64,000 nt of DNA, from the NCBI RefSeq assembly GCF_003402415.2, contig NZ_AP036014.1, forward strand, positions 2,976,001 to 3,040,000, in the 5' to 3' direction. Below the pieces are notes generated by a model. The model made no database searches. It had not been told where the DNA came from and worked only from the letters and a program-made list of their open reading frames with translations. Position 1 is the stretch's first letter; each line of letters opens with the position of its first letter. Shown in pieces: positions 61,157 to 64,000 of the stretch. The DNA comes from Cupidesulfovibrio sp000226255 (lineage in GTDB: Bacteria; Desulfobacterota; Desulfovibrionia; Desulfovibrionales; Desulfovibrionaceae). The translations under genes and the position numbers were made by a program.

Positions 61157-61981
61157 ATGCGCGCTTCCTCACTCATCCAGATTTCCCTTGCGCTGGTGCT
61201 GGCCCTGGTGGCCGGCGTGCTGGTGTTCCGCTTCATGCAGGTGAACCGCGCCGCCGCCCCCCAGGTGGCCGCCCCCGAGCAGGTTGAACTGGTGGTGGCC
61301 GCCGCCGATGTGCCGCGCGGCGCCAAGCTGAAGACCGAGCAACTGAAGCTCGCCCCCTTCCTGAAGGCCAGCGCGCCCTCCGGCGGCTTCGGCAAGGACG
61401 CCATGCCCGTGGGCCGCGTGCTCTCCGCCCCGGTGGCCGCAGGGGAGCCCATCACCGAAGCCCGCCTGCTGCAGGACGGCGAGGCGCACGGCGGCGTCAG
61501 CACGCTGATCGCCCCGGGCATGCGCGCCGTGGCCGTGAAGGGCAACAAGGTCCTGGGCCTTTCCGGGTTCATCCGCCCCGGCAACCACGTGGACGTGCTG
61601 GTGACCATCGACGACGAAACCCGCGAGAAGTCCAAGTCGCGCACCAAGCTGGTGCTCGAGAACGTGCGGGTGCTGGCCACCGGCAACGAACTGAAGCAGG
61701 AGGGCGACGACACCTCCACCTCGTCGGTGGACGTGTACACGCTCGAAATTACCCCCCAGCAGGCCGAGCCGCTGGCCCTTGCCGCCTCGCGCGGCGAACT
61801 GCATTTCGCCCTGCGCAACCCCGCGGACGACACCAAGGTGCTCACCCCCGGCACCGACGTGCCCGGCACCCTGGCCCTGCTCACCAGCACCCCCGAGGGC
61901 AAGCCGGTGCGCAAGACCCGCGAGACCACGGTGGAAATGATCTCCGGCACCGAACGTTCAACGCTGAGGTTCGAACAATGA
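61157..61981 (+). CDS. cpaB: Flp pilus assembly protein CpaB (RcpC)
   Basis: 274 residues: an N-terminal membrane anchor (ISLALVLALVAGVLVFRFM), then a SAF-like domain (VELVVAAADVPRGAKLKTEQL, VGRVLSAPVAAGEPI) and the RcpC/CpaB core (GMRAVAVKGNKVLGLSGFIRPGNHVDVLVTI, VDVYTLEITPQQAEPLALAASRGELHFALRNPAD). It is a periplasmic partner of the secretin. It ends in an ATGA overlap with cpaC, so translation is coupled. Confidence 0.94.
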   Translation: MRASSLIQISLALVLALVAGVLVFRFMQVNRAAAPQVAAPEQVELVVAAADVPRGAKLKTEQLKLAPFLKASAPSGGFGKDAMPVGRVLSAPVAAGEPITEARLLQDGEAHGGVSTLIAPGMRAVAVKGNKVLGLSGFIRPGNHVDVLVTIDDETREKSKSRTKLVLENVRVLATGNELKQEGDDTSTSSVDVYTLEITPQQAEPLALAASRGELHFALRNPADDTKVLTPGTDVPGTLALLTSTPEGKPVRKTRETTVEMISGTERSTLRFEQ

Positions 61982-63459
61982 GCCGCCCCGCATCCCCCAC
62001 CCGCGCGGCGGCCCCCGCCGGTCCCGCCCTTCTGGCCGTCCTGCTGCTGGCGCTTCTGCTGGCCACGGCGCAGGCAGCCCTGGCCGATGCCCCGCCCCAG
62101 GCCGTGCCGCTGGCCGTGGGCAAGTCCATGGTGGTGCGCACCGCGCAGCCCGCGGCCCGGGTTTCCGTGGCCGACGAAGGCATAGCGGGCGTGGTCGTGC
62201 TGTCCCCGCAGCAGGTCTACATCACCGGCAAGAAGCCGGGCGGCACCACCCTCACCCTGTGGAACGCGGCCGGGGCCATCACCCAGGTCTACGACATCCA
62301 GGTCACCCCGGACCTGGCCCAGCTGAAGGAAATGCTGCACCGGGTGCTGCCCGACGAAAAGGACATCATGGTCATGGCCGTGGGTGAATCCATCACCCTG
62401 GCCGGCACCGTGCGCAGCAGCGCCGGCATGACCACCGCCCTGGACATGGCCAGGCTGTACGCCCCGGACAAGGTGACCAACCTCATGCAGGTGGGCGGCG
62501 TGCACCAGGTGATGCTGGAAGTGAAGGTGGCCGAGATGCGCAAGACGGTGCTGGAGCGCCTGGGCATCGACCTCACCTACGCCTGGAACAACGATTTCGC
62601 CTTCACCATGCTCAGCCAGCTGTTCACCCTGGACAGCCAGAAAGGCGTGGTGGACGTGGGTCCCAGCGCGGCCATACCCAGTTCCAACGTCAACGGCATG
62701 TTCCGCATCACCTCGGGCCAGGTGAACCTGATGGGCTTCCTGGACGTGCTGAAGCAGAACGGCCTGGTCAAGGTGCTGGCAGAACCGACCCTGATCTGCC
62801 GCAGCGGCGAGAACGCCGACTTCCTGGCCGGGGGCGAGATACCCATCCCCGTGCCGCAGGGCCTGGGCACCGTGGCCATCGAGTACAAGAAGTACGGCGT
62901 GACCCTGGGCTTCACCCCCACGGTGGTCTCGGACAAGCTGATCAGCATGCGCGTAAGCCCCGAAGTGTCGGAGCTGGACTACGCCAACGTCATCGAAATC
63001 AACGGGTTCACCATTCCCGCCATCTCCACCCGGCGCGCCGCCACCACCGTGGAGTTGGCCGACGGCCAGAGCTTTGCCGTGGCGGGCCTGCTGCGCGACG
63101 AAGTGCGCGAGAACATCAAGAAGTACCCGGTGCTGGGCGACGTGCCCCTGCTGGGCACGCTGTTCCGTTCCAGCAACTGGCAGAAGAACGAGACGGAACT
63201 GGTCATCATCGTCACCCCGCGCCTGGCCAAGCCGCTGGACGGCGCCACGGCCAAGCTGCCCACCGACGGCTTTCGCGAGCCCTCGGAATTCGAATTCTTC
63301 CTGCAGGGCAAGATGGAGGGCGAGGCCCCGGCCATCACCGCCCCCGCCGCCTACACCCCGGCTCGCAGCCCGGCCGATGCCCCCTCGGGCATGGAAGGCG
63401 AGTTCGGACACGTGCTTCCCGGTTACGGATCCGGCCACGCGCAAGGGAGCAAGCCATGA
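61978..63459 (+). CDS. cpaC: Outer-membrane secretin CpaC (RcpA)
   Basis: 493 residues. Signal peptide at about 15-35, then an N-terminal domain (VGKSMVVRTAQPAARVSVAD, VYITGKKPGGTTLTLWN), a BON-like segment (about 115-165) and the secretin core (VMLEVKVAEMRKTVLERLGIDL, VLAEPTLICRSGENADFLAGGEIPIPVPQ, ISMRVSPEVSELDYAN, TELVIIVTPRLAKPL). This ring carries the Flp pilus across the outer membrane. Its end overlaps the start of the next lipoprotein gene by four bases. Confidence 0.95.
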   Translation: MSRPASPTRAAAPAGPALLAVLLLALLLATAQAALADAPPQAVPLAVGKSMVVRTAQPAARVSVADEGIAGVVVLSPQQVYITGKKPGGTTLTLWNAAGAITQVYDIQVTPDLAQLKEMLHRVLPDEKDIMVMAVGESITLAGTVRSSAGMTTALDMARLYAPDKVTNLMQVGGVHQVMLEVKVAEMRKTVLERLGIDLTYAWNNDFAFTMLSQLFTLDSQKGVVDVGPSAAIPSSNVNGMFRITSGQVNLMGFLDVLKQNGLVKVLAEPTLICRSGENADFLAGGEIPIPVPQGLGTVAIEYKKYGVTLGFTPTVVSDKLISMRVSPEVSELDYANVIEINGFTIPAISTRRAATTVELADGQSFAVAGLLRDEVRENIKKYPVLGDVPLLGTLFRSSNWQKNETELVIIVTPRLAKPLDGATAKLPTDGFREPSEFEFFLQGKMEGEAPAITAPAAYTPARSPADAPSGMEGEFGHVLPGYGSGHAQGSKP

Positions 63460-63767
63460 TCGCCGCACGCATCCGCACCTCACGTACCGCCATCCTGCTT
63501 CCGGCCCTGCTGCTGGCCGCGTGCATGGCCCTTGCGGGCTGCGCCGGGCCCTCCAGGGAATCTCCCATTTCCGAATGGAAGGTCGAGCAGGGCGAGGCAT
63601 TTCGCGCCCAGCGCGATGCCCAGACCCTGAACCCCGGCCCGGCGGATGACGACCCCGTGGTGGGCCTGGACGGCCGCGTGGCCGAGCGCGCCATGAAAAC
63701 CATGCGCGAAGGCGAAAAGAAGCCCGACGACAGCAACGCCGTCCGCCTCAAGATCGGCACGAAATAG
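63456..63767 (+). CDS. Small lipoprotein of the Tad/Flp locus
   Basis: 103 residues with a type II signal peptide and lipobox ALAGC (Cys near 29). The mature part is short, charged and probably extended; PVVGLDGRVAERAMKTMREG is the only distinctive stretch. Its ATG overlaps the cpaC stop, and the next gene begins 12 bases after it. Position suggests a CpaD-like or secretin-pilot role, but it is too short for typical CpaD and I recognise no family. Confidence 0.75.
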   Translation: MIAARIRTSRTAILLPALLLAACMALAGCAGPSRESPISEWKVEQGEAFRAQRDAQTLNPGPADDDPVVGLDGRVAERAMKTMREGEKKPDDSNAVRLKIGTK

Positions 63768-63779
63768 CAAGAGGCCGCC

Positions 63780-64000
63780 ATGAGCATCACCCATCCCGTC
63801 TGCCTCGTCACCAAGCGCCTCGCCACGCGCGAGGAACTCACCCGCGTCCTCGCCCGGCAGGATGGCTTTCGCCTCGTGACCCCCGGTGAAGCCGACGACC
63901 TCGGTCTGGTCATTCTGGAACTGGGCGACGACCTGGAGGACGACTTCGAGTCCATCGCCTCGCTGGTGTCCGACCCGCGCGTGGGCGAAGTGTTCGTGAC
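63780..64000 (+). CDS. CpaE/TadZ-like pilus protein, 5' part only
   Basis: The frame opens at ATG 63780 (after GAGGCC) and runs off the window after 73 codons. The visible residues (MSITHPVCLVTKRLATREEL, RVLARQDGFRL, DLGLVILELGDDLEDDFESI, ASLVSDPRVGEVFV) look like a receiver-type N-terminal domain, the layout of CpaE/TadZ, in which an ATPase domain follows. Its place directly after cpaB, cpaC and the lipoprotein agrees with the order of Tad loci. The assignment is from context and a short fragment. Confidence 0.65.
   Translation, partial: MSITHPVCLVTKRLATREELTRVLARQDGFRLVTPGEADDLGLVILELGDDLEDDFESIASLVSDPRVGEVFV

Overview
The window is GC-rich DNA (apart from a few AT-richer intergenic islands) with the gene content of a sulfate-reducing deltaproteobacterium of the Desulfovibrio/Nitratidesulfovibrio type. 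Indicators are a TupABC-type tungstate transporter, a fused CobA/HemD (uroporphyrinogen-III methyltransferase/synthase) as known from Desulfovibrio vulgaris, very many two-component and c-di-GMP proteins, sigma-54 promoters and activators, a Tad/Flp pilus locus, and both PurN and PurT. The assignment is by family resemblance only. No tRNA, rRNA, insertion sequence, integrase, phage gene or CRISPR array was seen; this looks like chromosomal backbone.

Layout. 1-862: 3' end of a histidine-kinase-like gene. 1381-5068: polar amino-acid ABC transporter (ATPase, binding protein, and one polypeptide with two permease domains). 5454-7698: chemotaxis receptor behind a textbook sigma-54 promoter. 7992-11224: LytTR regulator with a degenerate receiver, followed at once by acetyl-CoA synthetase. 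11662-14133 (minus): tungstate transporter tupABC. 14490-22701 (minus): AMMECR1 protein, MFS carrier, exported protein, tandem universal-stress protein, triple-PAS histidine kinase and its sigma-54 response regulator. 22918-26396: a periplasmic binding protein translationally coupled to a sensor kinase. 26564-30996 (minus): LysE exporter, purN, MOSC protein, cobA/hemD, a Cys-rich protein. 31278-32489: lipoprotein plus small helical protein. 32595-35246 (minus): valS. 35448-41434: BPL_N protein, MgtC-like protein, MASE1-GGDEF-hemerythrin protein, two poorly known proteins. 41941-42125 (minus): tandem glycine riboswitch with no gene behind it. 42376-50951: DUF255 protein, diguanylate cyclase, tgt, purT, single-domain receiver. 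51176-56066 (minus): branched-chain amino-acid transporter livKHMGF. 56662-57258 (minus): unknown protein whose 3' end is part of a 26-bp repeat array. 57729-64000: sigma-54 response regulator, sigma-54 promoter, three almost identical Flp pilins, cpaA, cpaB, cpaC, a lipoprotein and the start of a CpaE/TadZ-like gene.

How parts work together. Two complete amino-acid importers plus a binding-protein/kinase pair suggest heavy use and sensing of amino acids. The regulator at 57729 is well placed to switch on the pilin genes through the sigma-54 promoter at 59655. Partially palindromic GATTC motifs between them are candidate enhancer sites.

The most unusual signals are non-coding. Two distant copies (27247-27391 and 51038-51166) of a roughly 130-145-nt hairpin share the same unpaired segments while their helices differ by compensatory changes, and each sits directly against the stop codon of a minus-strand gene; this has the signature of a structured RNA family. 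The glycine riboswitch is a complete two-aptamer element whose downstream side holds no recognisable gene, only a candidate terminator.
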